The notes beneath the pieces were generated by a model that did not search any database, was not told where the DNA came from, and was given only the letters and a program-made list of their open reading frames with translations. Positions 9,233 to 17,785 of a DNA stretch of 64,000 nt are shown here, one piece after another. Within the stretch, counting starts at the first letter, position 1; each line of letters opens with the position of its first letter. A program made the position numbers and the translations under genes. The DNA comes from Shinella zoogloeoides. GTDB taxonomy: Bacteria > Pseudomonadota > Alphaproteobacteria > Rhizobiales > Rhizobiaceae. The DNA lies in contig NZ_CP093528.1 of assembly GCF_022682305.1 (NCBI RefSeq), forward strand, positions 695,501 through 759,500, written 5' to 3'.

Positions 9233-10156
9233 TCATCCCGCCGGCAGCGGCACGAACTCTTCCTCGTCGCCCGGCACTATGTCGAAGCGGCCGGTACGCC
9301 ACTCTTCCTTGGCCTGCTCGATCCGCTCCTTGGAGGAGGAGACGAAGTTCCACCAGATGTATCGCTTGGAGCCGAGCGCCGCGCCCCCGAAGAGCATGAT
9401 GTGACAGCCCTCCGGCCCCGCCTTCAGCGTGATGTGGTCACCCGCGCGGAAGACGAGCAGTCGGTCGGCCTCGAAGACGTCGCCGGCGACATCCAGCGTG
9501 CCGGAGAGAATGTAGACCGCGCGTTCTTCCCAGTCCGCCGCCAGTGGTGCGGAGGCGCCGGGGGCGAGCATCAGGTCCGTATAGAGCGTATCGGTCGGCA
9601 CGCTGACAGGTGAGGCATGGCCCTCGTATTTGCCGATGATCGTGCGCCCGGTGATGCCGTCGGCGGAGAAGGCGGGAAGCTCGGCCTTCGTCGTGTGGGA
9701 GAAGACCGGGGCCGATTCCTCGAGATGGTCGGGCAGGGCCAGCCAGGTCTGGAGGCCGGAGATCGATTGCGGCTTGCCACGCAGGTTCTCCGGCGAGCGC
9801 TCGGAATGCACGATGCCGCGCCCGGCCGTCATCAGGTTCAGGTCGCCGGGGGCGATCACCATCTCGGTGCCGAGGCTGTCGCGATGCTTGATCTCGCCGT
9901 CGAAGAGATAGGTGACGGTGGAGAGCCCGATATGCGGGTGCGGCTTGACGTCGATCGCCTCGCCCGCGCGCAGCAACGCCGGCCCCATGCGGTCGAAGAA
10001 GATGAACGGCCCGACCAGTCGGCGCTTGGCCGTCGGCAGCGCCCGCCGCACCTCCAGCCCGCCGATATCGCTGGTGCGCGGAATGATCAGGTTTTCCAGC
10101 GCATCGCACGCCGCCGCATCCCCCGCCTCGGGGTCCTGTCCCGGAAAGAAGCTCAT
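9233..10156 (-). CDS. Pirin family protein
   Basis: A 307-residue bicupin of the pirin family. The N-terminal cupin has the metal-binding signature VKPHPHIGLSTVTYLFDGE and the conserved AGRGIVHSERSPEN; the C-terminal part carries a second cupin (ILSGTLDVAGDVF). Some bacterial pirins oxidise quercetin and others bind metabolic enzymes, so the role here is open. ATG 10156 is preferred over the adjacent GTG because AGGAGGG precedes it; the same AGGAGGGTGTGATG arrangement occurs at the DUF1801 gene at 8072. It is followed by the operator-like copy at 9214, so it may or may not be read through into the arsR block. Confidence 0.92.
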   Translation of the reverse strand: MSFFPGQDPEAGDAAACDALENLIIPRTSDIGGLEVRRALPTAKRRLVGPFIFFDRMGPALLRAGEAIDVKPHPHIGLSTVTYLFDGEIKHRDSLGTEMVIAPGDLNLMTAGRGIVHSERSPENLRGKPQSISGLQTWLALPDHLEESAPVFSHTTKAELPAFSADGITGRTIIGKYEGHASPVSVPTDTLYTDLMLAPGASAPLAADWEERAVYILSGTLDVAGDVFEADRLLVFRAGDHITLKAGPEGCHIMLFGGAALGSKRYIWWNFVSSSKERIEQAKEEWRTGRFDIVPGDEEEFVPLPAG

Positions 10157-10253
10157 CACACCCTCCTGTGGTTGGTTCGTGCCGGCATGCTAGCGGGCAA
10201 GGAGGGGTGTGGATAGGGCGGCGGCTGTTGACGATGTGTCGCCGGAACGAAGC

Positions 10254-10502
10254 TCACGCCCCGTCGAGCGGCTCGGTGCCTTGCGGCTTGCCGGCGCGGT
10301 CGAGGCGGATCTTCTCGATGCGGTTCTCGGCGGCCGAAAGCAGGGTCTCGCAGTGCTTCTTCAGCGCTTCGCCGCGCTCATAGATCTCGATCGAGCGGTC
10401 GAGCGGCACGTCGCCGCGTTCGAGGGCGGCGACGATCTTTTCCAGTTCTTCGACGGCCTGCTCGAAGGAGAGGGCGGAAACATCAGGGGCGGTAGCGGTC
10501 AT
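10254..10502 (-). CDS. xseB: Exodeoxyribonuclease VII small subunit
   Basis: An 82-residue helical protein with the XseB core [39 protein letters not shown] and AENRIEKI. It joins XseA to form exonuclease VII, which degrades single-stranded DNA to oligonucleotides. Length and composition fit the family. It starts 2 bp after the stop of the deacetylase-like gene, so the two are coupled. In many rhizobia xseB is followed directly by dxs; here about 3.2 kb of other genes separate them. Confidence 0.95.
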   Translation of the reverse strand: MTATAPDVSALSFEQAVEELEKIVAALERGDVPLDRSIEIYERGEALKKHCETLLSAAENRIEKIRLDRAGKPQGTEPLDGA

Positions 10503-10504
10503 GG

Positions 10505-11431
10505 TCAGCCTCTCATCAGGCGGTAGATATGGGTGGCGGCGGATTCGGCGAGGCCCTGCAGGTCGTAGCCGCCTTCCAGCAGGCTGACCACCCGGTTGTT
10601 CGCCGATTTTTCGGAAAGCTCCATCAGCCTTCCCGTCGCCCAGTCGAAATCGTCGGCGACGAGGTTGATCTGGGCGAGCGGATCGCGGTGATGCGCATCG
10701 AAACCGGCGGAGATGACGATCAGGTCCGGCTTGAAGTCTGCGACACGCGGCAGGACGCGCGACTTGAAGGCCTCGCGGAAATGGTCGCTGCCGTCATTGG
10801 CCGAAAGCGGTGCATTGACGATATTGCCCGCGCCTGTCTCGTCCTTGGCGCCGGTGCCGGGGTAGAGCGGCATCTGGTGCGTCGAGCAGAACAGCACGGA
10901 CGGGTCGTCCTCGAAGATATCCTGCGTGCCGTTGCCGTGATGCACATCCCAGTCGACGATGGCGATACGCTCGGCGCCGTAAGCCTTCTGCGCGTGGCGG
11001 GCGGCGATGGCGGCGTTGTTGAAGAAGCAGAAGCCCATCGCCTTCTCGCGCTCGGCATGGTGGCCGGGCGGGCGGGCGGCGACGAAGGCATTGTCGGCCT
11101 TGCCGGAAAAGACGGCGTCGACCGCCGCGATGGCCCCGCCGATGCCGGTCAGCGCCGCCTGCAGGCTCGCAGGGCTCGCATAAGTGTCGGCCTCGACCTG
11201 GTTGATGCCCTCCTCGGGCATTTCCGACATCACGGCGCGCAAATGGCTTTCCGGATGGGCGAGCAGCACGAAATCCTCGTTGGCCTGCGGGGCCTTCTCG
11301 CGCACCAGCGGCGAAAAGCGCTCGTGCTCCAGCGCGAGATTCAGCGCCCGGATGCGGTCGGACCGCTCCGGATGGCCCTCAGGCGTGTGGTGCTCAAGGA
11401 AGATCGGGTTCTCGAAGAGAAACGTCGTCAT
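10505..11431 (-). CDS. Histone deacetylase family / acetylpolyamine amidohydrolase
   Basis: A 308-residue zinc-dependent arginase/deacetylase-fold enzyme. The active-site signatures are [20 protein letters not shown] (tandem His and the general base) and [14 protein letters not shown], whose Asp and His bind zinc; the later [12 protein letters not shown] supplies another zinc Asp. Such bacterial proteins remove acetyl groups from lysines, polyamines or acetoin-related substrates. The substrate cannot be determined here. The order deacetylase-xseB is conserved in rhizobia. Confidence 0.93.
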   Translation of the reverse strand: MTTFLFENPIFLEHHTPEGHPERSDRIRALNLALEHERFSPLVREKAPQANEDFVLLAHPESHLRAVMSEMPEEGINQVEADTYASPASLQAALTGIGGAIAAVDAVFSGKADNAFVAARPPGHHAEREKAMGFCFFNNAAIAARHAQKAYGAERIAIVDWDVHHGNGTQDIFEDDPSVLFCSTHQMPLYPGTGAKDETGAGNIVNAPLSANDGSDHFREAFKSRVLPRVADFKPDLIVISAGFDAHHRDPLAQINLVADDFDWATGRLMELSEKSANNRVVSLLEGGYDLQGLAESAATHIYRLMRG

Positions 11432-11500
11432 GGCCGGAAGCTACCCATTGCGGTTGGCGAGGTCCACGGGAAATGGGCCAGTGTCCACCCTTTTCAACCG

Positions 11501-12451
11501 TCACGGCGCGATGAGGAGCTTTCCGCTGCGCGCCGGGTCGTCCTGCCGGGCGAGGGCTGCCGGCAGGTCCCGCAGGGCGAAAACACCGTCGACATCCGAG
11601 CCGAGAACGCCTGCGCGGATGCCGGCGAAGCTCTGCGCGAAGGTGGCCTCGATGGCGGCGCGGGGGGCGGAATGTACCCAGTTGCGCAGCCAGAGGAAGG
11701 AGAAGGCGACCTCGTCCCGCCGCGCCGCCACCAGCGCCGGGTCGAGCTGCGCACCCGAAAGCGCGCCGTACTGGATGAAGGCCCCGCCGGAGCGGATCTG
11801 CCGGAACAGCGCATTGCCCGGCTCGCCGCCGACCGCATCGAGCACGCCGTCGAGCGGCGATGCCGGCTGGACGGCGATCTCGCCGTGAAAACTCTCGCCG
11901 AGCCGCGCTGCCGTCGCAGTGCTGCGTACCAGCGCGACAGGCCGGAATCCGGCGTCCGCGAGCAGCATCAACAGCATTCGGCCGATGGCGGAAGCGCCGG
12001 CGGTGACGCCGATCCGCTGGCCGCCCGCCTTGCCGAAATGCGCTTCCACGGCATCGATCAGCCGGAAGGCGGTGAGCGGGTTGACATAGGCCATGGCCGC
12101 CCGGTCGTCGGAAAGGTCGTCCGGCACGGCAAAACACCATTCGGCGGGGCGGACGAGGTATTCCTGCCAGAGGCCGCTCGCGCCGATGGGCAGCACGCGC
12201 TGGCCGACTGCAAGGCCGCTCACACCGGCTCCGAGCCGCGCGATTTCCCCGACGCCCTCGAAGCCCGGCACGAAGGGCAGGGCGGTGCGGCTGCGATAGG
12301 CGCCGGTGACGGGGATGAGGTCGGAGGGATTGATCGCGGCGCGGCGGATGCGGATTTCCACCTCGCCGGGGCCGGGGGCCGTGCGCTCCGCCTCTTCGAG
12401 GTCGATCACTTGCCGGGGATCGCCGAACGCTCTAACAACGGCACGAAGCAT
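11501..12451 (-). CDS. Zinc-free alcohol dehydrogenase / quinone oxidoreductase family (MDR)
   Basis: A 316-residue medium-chain dehydrogenase/reductase. The GroES-like N-terminal domain includes RRAAINPSDLIPVTGAYR and PFVPGFEGVGEIARLGAG. The Rossmann domain carries GVTAGASAIGRMLLMLLADAG, a variant of the usual AAxGGVG loop. The structural zinc cysteines are absent, as in the quinone-reductase/trans-enoyl-reductase branch (ETR/MECR type). It probably uses NADPH to reduce a quinone or enoyl compound. The start at 12451 lies only 20 bp from the divergent thioesterase start. Confidence 0.88.
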   Translation of the reverse strand: MLRAVVRAFGDPRQVIDLEEAERTAPGPGEVEIRIRRAAINPSDLIPVTGAYRSRTALPFVPGFEGVGEIARLGAGVSGLAVGQRVLPIGASGLWQEYLVRPAEWCFAVPDDLSDDRAAMAYVNPLTAFRLIDAVEAHFGKAGGQRIGVTAGASAIGRMLLMLLADAGFRPVALVRSTATAARLGESFHGEIAVQPASPLDGVLDAVGGEPGNALFRQIRSGGAFIQYGALSGAQLDPALVAARRDEVAFSFLWLRNWVHSAPRAAIEATFAQSFAGIRAGVLGSDVDGVFALRDLPAALARQDDPARSGKLLIAP

Positions 12452-12471
12452 GGTTTACCTCGGGGCAGGAC

Positions 12472-12873
12472 GTGGAACAGGCGGCAGACATCACGGTCAG
12501 CGAGGTCCGGATACCGTTCCGCGATATAGACATGCACGGCCACATGCACAATGCCGCCTACTACGCCCATGCCGAAGCCGCCGTCGCCAGCCTCTGGCGT
12601 CATCGACCGGTAGGCGCGAACGACCCCGTCTATTTCGTCCGCAAGTCCGGCTGCACCTTCCATCGCGGCCTGAAGCTCGATGATCTCGCCCGGTTCAAGG
12701 TGGCGGTGACGCGCATCGGCGCGACCTCGCTCACCTTCGCGGTGGCGATTTCGATGGAGGGGGCGCCCGTCGCGGATGTCGAGATCGTCTGGGTCGCCGT
12801 CGATCCGGCAAGCCGCCAGCCCGTCAACGTGCCGCAGGCGGTGCGCGACTGGCTGAAGTCATTCCTCGACTGA
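12472..12873 (+). CDS. Acyl-CoA thioesterase, hotdog fold (4HBT-like)
   Basis: A 133-residue hotdog-fold protein. The conserved FRDIDMHGHMHNAAYYAHAE matches the active-site helix of the YbgC/4HBT thioesterases, with Asp in the DxDxxGHxxN arrangement. The start is the GTG at 12472 (MEQAADITVSEVRI), with GGCAGGA immediately upstream. No ATG is available before the conserved core. The 3' end overlaps the convergent GFA gene by 15 bp. The substrate acyl-CoA is unknown; the nearby CoA ligase and thiolase make a CoA-thioester role plausible. Confidence 0.88.
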   Translation: MEQAADITVSEVRIPFRDIDMHGHMHNAAYYAHAEAAVASLWRHRPVGANDPVYFVRKSGCTFHRGLKLDDLARFKVAVTRIGATSLTFAVAISMEGAPVADVEIVWVAVDPASRQPVNVPQAVRDWLKSFLD

Positions 12874-13254
12874 GGCGGTCTCGACCTTGATCCAGCCCGG
12901 CCGGCAATCCTCGAAGGAATGATATTCCGGCATGAAGGCCGGATCGGTCGGGTCGTCGAAACTGCCGACGAGGAGGGCGACGACCGGCTCATCGTCGATG
13001 GCCCCCATGGAGGAGCCGCAGGCCGGGCAGAAGGCGCGGCTGGAATAATCGGACGAGCGCCATGTCGATGGTCTGCCGGCCGCGCCCGTCCAGGCGATGC
13101 GCCCGGCGGGAAACTCCACCCAGGCGGCGGTCGGCGCGCCGGTATGCCGCTGGCAGAAGCGGCAGGAGCAGGTATGCGGCTTCTCCGCCGGTCCCGTCGC
13201 CTCGAAACGCACGGCTCCGCACAGGCAGCCGCCGGAATGGATATTGCCGGCCAT
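12859..13254 (-). CDS. GFA family (glutathione-dependent formaldehyde-activating-like) protein
   Basis: A 131-residue zinc protein with the GFA/DUF636 cysteine pattern GGCLCGAVRF, HTCSCRFCQRHTG and AFCPACGSSMG. Only a few members of this fold have been tied to the S-hydroxymethylglutathione reaction, so the enzymatic name should be treated as a family label. ATG 13254 has AGGAG five bases upstream; the frame also opens four codons earlier at a GTG. It follows the thiolase by 8 bp on the same strand, so it may be the tail of the biotin-transport/ligase/thiolase transcript. Confidence 0.88.
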   Translation of the reverse strand: MAGNIHSGGCLCGAVRFEATGPAEKPHTCSCRFCQRHTGAPTAAWVEFPAGRIAWTGAAGRPSTWRSSDYSSRAFCPACGSSMGAIDDEPVVALLVGSFDDPTDPAFMPEYHSFEDCRPGWIKVETASVEE

Positions 13255-13262
13255 GGCGCTCC

Positions 13263-14444
13263 TCACACTTTCCGAAACAGGGCGGCGATGCCCATGCCGC
13301 CGCCGATTCCCATCGTCGCCAGCGCCTCGGTGCCGGCGGCGGCCTCGCGCATCTGCGCGAAGAGCCGCGTGACGAGGATCGCGCCGGACGCGCCGTAGGG
13401 ATGGCCGAGCGCCAGCGCCCCGCCGTCGCGGTTGACGGCGGCGGCATCGACGCCGAGCGCATCGAGGCTGGCGAGCACCTGCGCGGCGAAAGCCTCGTTG
13501 AATTCAATGAAGGGTATTTCCGCCGCAGCGAGACCGGGATTGCGCGCGGCGAGCCGCTCCATGGCGGGAACCGGGCCGAGGCCGAGCAGGTTCGGATCGA
13601 CTCCCGCCACCGCGCTGTCCACCACTTCCATGCACATGGTCAGGCCCAGCCGCTTCGCCTCGGCCAGCGAGGTGACGAGCACGACCGAAGCCCCGTCATT
13701 GACCGGGCAGGCATTGCCCGCCGTTACGGTGCCGTCCGGCCGGAAGGCGGGCTTCAGCGCCGCGAGCTTTTCCAGCGAGGTGTTTTCACGCGGGCATTCA
13801 TCGTGGGAGACGAGGCCGGCGGGTGTTTCGACGGGAACGATCTCGCGATCGAATCGGCCGGCCCTTCGGGCGGCCAGGGCGCGGCGGTGGCTTTCGAGCG
13901 CGAAGGCGTCCTGCCGCTCGCGACTGATGCCGGCATGGGCGGCGACGTTTTCCGCGGCGATCCCCATGTCCGGGTCGCCGATGGCGTCCGGGGCCATGCG
14001 GGCGCGGCGCACCGGCTCCGGCGCGCCGCCGGGTTCGGCGGGCGGGCGCAAGCGCAGATGCGCCCGGCTGGTGCTTTCCACGCCGCCGGCCAGATAGAAC
14101 CGGCCCGCGCCCGCCTGCACCAGCCGGGCCGCAAGCGTGATCGCCTCCAGCCCGGAGCCGCATTGCCGGTCCACCGTCATGCCGGGCACGCAGACCGGCA
14201 GCCCGGCCTCCAGCGCGGCGAGCCGCGCAAGGTTCCCCGCGCTGTTGGCGGCATTGCCGAGGATCACGTCGTTCACCGCCTCGGGAGCAAGCCCGGTTTC
14301 CGCGAGGATGCGGCGGATGAGCGGCGCGGCAAGGCCCGCCGGCTCGATGGCGGCGAGAGAGCCGCCGATACGGCCGATAGGCGTGCGCAAGGCCGCCGCG
14401 ACGACGGGAATGCGGGCGGGATCAGGCGAACCGTTCGAGCGCAT
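13263..14444 (-). CDS. Thiolase family protein lacking the second catalytic cysteine
   Basis: This 393-residue thiolase belongs to the acetyl-CoA acetyltransferase/3-ketoacyl-CoA thiolase family. The nucleophile Cys95 is in VDRQCGSGLEA, the NEAFAAQ loop is present and His348 is in GGALALGHPYGASG. The C-terminal motif, normally CxGGGxG, reads MGIGGGMGIA, so the cysteine that acts as acid/base is Gly379 (codon GGA). In standard thiolases this residue is essential for proton transfer, so activity may be altered or lost. The ATG has GGAGG upstream and lies inside the end of the CoA ligase gene (23 bp overlap). Together with that ligase it may handle a dicarboxyl-CoA or side-chain acid. Confidence 0.92.
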   Translation of the reverse strand: MRSNGSPDPARIPVVAAALRTPIGRIGGSLAAIEPAGLAAPLIRRILAETGLAPEAVNDVILGNAANSAGNLARLAALEAGLPVCVPGMTVDRQCGSGLEAITLAARLVQAGAGRFYLAGGVESTSRAHLRLRPPAEPGGAPEPVRRARMAPDAIGDPDMGIAAENVAAHAGISRERQDAFALESHRRALAARRAGRFDREIVPVETPAGLVSHDECPRENTSLEKLAALKPAFRPDGTVTAGNACPVNDGASVVLVTSLAEAKRLGLTMCMEVVDSAVAGVDPNLLGLGPVPAMERLAARNPGLAAAEIPFIEFNEAFAAQVLASLDALGVDAAAVNRDGGALALGHPYGASGAILVTRLFAQMREAAAGTEALATMGIGGGMGIAALFRKV

Positions 14445-15909
14445 CGTTTTCCTCCGCCACCCATTGCCGCACCGTCTTCGCCTCCACCTTGCCGGAGGGT
14501 GTCACCGGCATGGCGCGGCAGCGCCAGATGCGCCGCGGCTGCTTGTAGCGCGGCAGAACTCCATTCATGGCGGCCTGTAGTGTTTCGGCCGTCAGGCCCG
14601 GCCCGGCCGGCTCGATCACGGCCACCAGTTCGCTGCCGAGATCGGCATGCTCGACGCCGAAGACATGGGCCGCGCGCACGCCGGCAAGGCCGAGAAGCAC
14701 CGCCTCCACCTCGGAAGGATAGATGTTGTTGCCGCCGGACAGCACCATGCCGCCGGCGCGGCCGAGGAGATGCAATGTTCCGTCCGCCTCGAGGAAGCCG
14801 AGGTCGCCGACCGTCGCAAGGCTGCCGAAGCGGGCAAGCCCCGCCCCGTCGCCCGCGCCGAGATAGCCGGTGGCGACGAGCGGGCTTTCGACGAGGATCG
14901 TGCCCGTTTCGCCCGTCGCCACAGCCTTGCCGGCGTCGTCGAGAATGGCGAGCCGCACGCCCGGAAAGGCTCTGCCGACGGCGGTAGAGGAGGCGGCGTC
15001 GCCCGGCGTGGTGACGGTGATGAAGCCGAGTTCGGACGCACCGTAATATTCGCGTAGCGCAGCCCCGGGGAAATGTTCGGCGCAGAGCGCGTGGTCCGCC
15101 GCCGTCAGCTTCGCGCCGGCCACGGTGATCGCCTCGACATGCGTCATCGGCGCGCCCTCGCAGAGCCGGCGCAGCATGGTCGGCACCAGGACGAGGCGGC
15201 GGATGTTTCCGGTTTGGATCGTCTTGCGCGCCTCGGCCGCGTCGAAATGCCGGGCCGAATGGAAGAGGCTGCCGGCCAGCAGGGTTTCGGTCATCGCGTA
15301 GAGCGCAAGGCCGTGGGCGAGGGGGCCGGGGGCATAGGTGCTCGTGGCGACGCCAATGCCGAAGAAGGGCGCGCCGGCTGCAAGGCTGATGCGCCAGGAG
15401 CGCCGGTCGCGGATGATCGGTTTGGGATCGGCGGTGGTGCCGGAGGTGAAGACAATCAGGAATGGATCGGCATCGTCGCCTTCCGGAAGGGGCGGGGCGT
15501 CGGGGCTGTCGTCCCCGGTTGCGGCGATCGCCGCTCCGGTGCGGGGATTTGCAAGGATGAGGTCATCGTCCTCGGCGGTGACGACGATATCGGGATCGAG
15601 ACGGTCGATCATGCGCCGCCGCGCGGTCTCCGGCAGATGCGGGTCGATCAGCGCGGCGCAGGCGTTGCCGGCCGTCGCCGCAAGAAAGGCGGCGGGAAAG
15701 AGCGCATGGTTGCCCGTGGCTATGGCGACGAGGCGGTGCCGCGCGCCGATGACGCTGCGGCCTTCCGGCGCCAGCGTGGCGAAGGCCGCATGCAGCCGGC
15801 GCGCGGTTGCCGCAAGTTCTGCGTAGGAAAGAACCCGGCCCTCCAGTTGGAAGGCCGGGCGGGATGGGTTGGCGGCGGCGTGCCGTTCGATGGCGCCGGA
15901 AAGCGGCAT
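14422..15909 (-). CDS. AMP-forming acyl-CoA ligase family protein
   Basis: A 495-residue ANL-superfamily adenylating enzyme that activates a carboxylic acid with ATP and transfers it to CoA. Visible motifs are the P-loop LIVFTSGTTADPKP, REYYGASELGFIT (A5), TVGDLGFLEADG (A7, catalytic Asp), GRAGGMVLSGGNNIYPSEVE (A8) and the C-terminal TPSGKVE with the adenylation lysine. The substrate cannot be read from motifs. Its ATG overlaps the bioY stop (TGATG) and its end overlaps the thiolase start, so biotin uptake, ligase and thiolase are translated in series. A role in pimelate or biotin side-chain metabolism is a hypothesis only. Confidence 0.93.
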   Translation of the reverse strand: MPLSGAIERHAAANPSRPAFQLEGRVLSYAELAATARRLHAAFATLAPEGRSVIGARHRLVAIATGNHALFPAAFLAATAGNACAALIDPHLPETARRRMIDRLDPDIVVTAEDDDLILANPRTGAAIAATGDDSPDAPPLPEGDDADPFLIVFTSGTTADPKPIIRDRRSWRISLAAGAPFFGIGVATSTYAPGPLAHGLALYAMTETLLAGSLFHSARHFDAAEARKTIQTGNIRRLVLVPTMLRRLCEGAPMTHVEAITVAGAKLTAADHALCAEHFPGAALREYYGASELGFITVTTPGDAASSTAVGRAFPGVRLAILDDAGKAVATGETGTILVESPLVATGYLGAGDGAGLARFGSLATVGDLGFLEADGTLHLLGRAGGMVLSGGNNIYPSEVEAVLLGLAGVRAAHVFGVEHADLGSELVAVIEPAGPGLTAETLQAAMNGVLPRYKQPRRIWRCRAMPVTPSGKVEAKTVRQWVAEENDALERFA

Positions 15910-16472
15910 CAGGCGCGCTGCGGCAGCAGCGGGTAGCCGGCCAGTACGGCACGGCCGGCCAGCATGGCGACGAAGGCCTTGATGAGGTCGCCGGGCAGGA
16001 AGGCGGCGGAAGCCTTGGTCGCATCGACCAGCGTCAGGCCGCCGGCATGGGCGAGCCACGGAACGCCGAGAAGGTGGACGACGCCGACGCCGCCGATGAC
16101 GGCCGCCGCGAAGAAGGCGACGAACTGCGCGCGTTCCGCCTGGCTCTCGCGCACGAAGCGCTCGGCGACGAGGCCGCAAACGAAGGCCCCGGCGATCCAG
16201 CCGGCGATATAGCCCGCGCCGGGACCTGCCAGGATGGCAAGGCCGCCGCGCCCGCCGGAAAGCACCGGCAGGCCGATGGCGACGAGCAGGACCATGAGCA
16301 GCATGGCGAGCGCCCCGCGCCGCGCGCCGAGGATGCAGCCCGCCAGCATCGGCCCGAGCGACTGCGCGGTGATCGGCACGGGAATGAAGCCGAGCGGGAT
16401 GGGCGGCAGCAGGCCGAGCACCACCGTGATGGCGGTGAAGAGGGCGATGAGGACGATGTCTCTGGTGGTCAT
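15909..16472 (-). CDS. bioY: Biotin transporter substrate-binding component BioY
   Basis: A 187-residue membrane protein with six predicted helices that binds biotin as the S-component of the ECF transporter. Family signatures include the N-terminal PIPLGFIPVPITAQSL, GCILGARRGALAML, GGRGGLAILAGPGAGYI and the final PGDLIKAFVAMLAGR. It follows bioN by 33 bp and overlaps the next ligase gene by one base. With BioM (ATPase) and BioN (transmembrane coupling protein) it forms the three-part importer typical of rhizobia. Confidence 0.96.
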   Translation of the reverse strand: MTTRDIVLIALFTAITVVLGLLPPIPLGFIPVPITAQSLGPMLAGCILGARRGALAMLLMVLLVAIGLPVLSGGRGGLAILAGPGAGYIAGWIAGAFVCGLVAERFVRESQAERAQFVAFFAAAVIGGVGVVHLLGVPWLAHAGGLTLVDATKASAAFLPGDLIKAFVAMLAGRAVLAGYPLLPQRA

Positions 16473-16505
16473 GTCGGGTTCCCCGGATGGACGATGGGTT
16501 GGCGT

Positions 16506-17111
16506 TTAGTGCCGCCGAAAGCCGCGGGCGTCAATCGCCATGGCGATGGTGTCCGCATCCTTCAGCGTCAGGATGATAAGCGGCGCGAGCGTGGTGAGCG
16601 GGCGCACCGGCAGGCCCCGCGCCCTGTGCGCGTCGGCAATGTCCTGGTAGCGCGCGAAAATCTCCGGCACGAAGCGGATGACGAGGCCGACGGCAAGGCT
16701 CACATCCGCCGCCCGCACGAAGCCGAAGCGCTCCAGCGGCGCGATGAGCCGGGCGATCTCGTCCATGAAGGCGGAGATGCCCGTCGTCGCGGTAACGGCG
16801 GCGGCGAGGAGGACGAGCGCGGACAGCCGGCAGAAGACGGCGAGCGCCTCGAGCGGCGAATGGACGAGCCAGTTCATCGCCGCCACGAGCAGCACCGTGA
16901 AAAGCACGAACCGTGTGCGGCGGAACGCCTCGGCAAGGCCGATGCCGGTCGAAAGATAGACGAGCGCGGCAAGGAGGAGCGCCGGTGCGAGAAGCCGCAG
17001 GTTGGAAATGAGGAAAAGCCCGATCGCCGCCACGAAGAGCAGGAGGAGCTTGCTGCGCACCGGCATGCGGTGCAGCGGCGAGGAACCTTCGATATCCAGC
17101 CCGTTCAGCAT
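16506..17111 (-). CDS. bioN: Energy-coupling factor transmembrane protein BioN
   Basis: A 201-residue integral membrane protein of the EcfT family. It couples the BioM ATPase to BioY. Two cytoplasmic coupling-helix motifs with the Ala-Arg-Gly signature are visible: DAHRARGLPVRP and AIDARGFRRH at the C-terminus. Several hydrophobic helices fill the first half. It overlaps the 3' end of bioM by 7 bp, which implies translational coupling and stoichiometric synthesis. Confidence 0.95.
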   Translation of the reverse strand: MLNGLDIEGSSPLHRMPVRSKLLLLFVAAIGLFLISNLRLLAPALLLAALVYLSTGIGLAEAFRRTRFVLFTVLLVAAMNWLVHSPLEALAVFCRLSALVLLAAAVTATTGISAFMDEIARLIAPLERFGFVRAADVSLAVGLVIRFVPEIFARYQDIADAHRARGLPVRPLTTLAPLIILTLKDADTIAMAIDARGFRRH

Positions 17112-17785
17112 GCCGCGATCTCCCGGTAGGCGCGGATCGCCTCCGCCGGCCGGTCGTCCGCCGCAAGCCGTCCCTCGTGGAAGACGAGCACCCGGTCGAA
17201 GGTGTCGAGCAGGGCGAGGTCGTGGGTGATGACGAGCACCTGTTCCGGCAGGCCGGCGACGGTGCGCTCGATGAGCGCGCGGTTCTTCAGGTCGAGCTGG
17301 TTGGTCGGCTCGTCGAGAATCAGGAGGTCCGGGCCCGTGACGAGCACGCTGGCGATGGCGCCGAGTTGCGTTTCGCCGCCGGAAAGCTCGTGCACGCGCC
17401 GCCGCGCAAGGTGGGATATGCCGAAGCGTGCGAGGATGGCCTCGGTGCGCCCGGCGATCTCCGCCTTATCAAGGCCACGGTTCTTCAGGCCGAAGGCGAT
17501 GTCCTCGGCAAGGATCGGCAGGATCATCTGGTGCTGCGGGTTCTGGAAGATGAAGCCTGTCCGGCCTCGCGCGGCTTCCGCGTCCTTCACCGTGTCGAGG
17601 CCGCCGACCGTCACCGTGCCCGCGGTCGGCTTGACGAGGCCGTTGACAAGCCGCGCCATGGTGGTCTTGCCCGAGCCGTTGAGACCCACGACGCCGATGC
17701 GCCGTTCACCGAGCGTCAGGTCGAGCGGGTGAAGGGCCACGCGTCCGGCATAGCTCACCGTGGCGGCGGTAAAGACGATATCCAA
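17105..17785 (-). CDS. bioM: Biotin ECF transporter ATPase BioM
   Basis: A 226-residue ABC-type ATPase of the EcfA/CbiO group that energises biotin uptake. Walker A is GLNGSGKTT, the Q-loop region FIFQNPQHQMILP has the doubled-Q form typical of EcfA, the ABC signature is HELSGGETQ, and Walker B LLILDEPTNQLD is followed by the switch His in VLVITHD. No ATG precedes the domain; TTG 17785 (LDIVFTAATVSY) is my choice because rhizobial BioM proteins start near this point. The exact start is uncertain. It is first in the bioM-bioN-bioY-ligase-thiolase string. Confidence 0.93.
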   Translation of the reverse strand: MDIVFTAATVSYAGRVALHPLDLTLGERRIGVVGLNGSGKTTMARLVNGLVKPTAGTVTVGGLDTVKDAEAARGRTGFIFQNPQHQMILPILAEDIAFGLKNRGLDKAEIAGRTEAILARFGISHLARRRVHELSGGETQLGAIASVLVTGPDLLILDEPTNQLDLKNRALIERTVAGLPEQVLVITHDLALLDTFDRVLVFHEGRLAADDRPAEAIRAYREIAAC

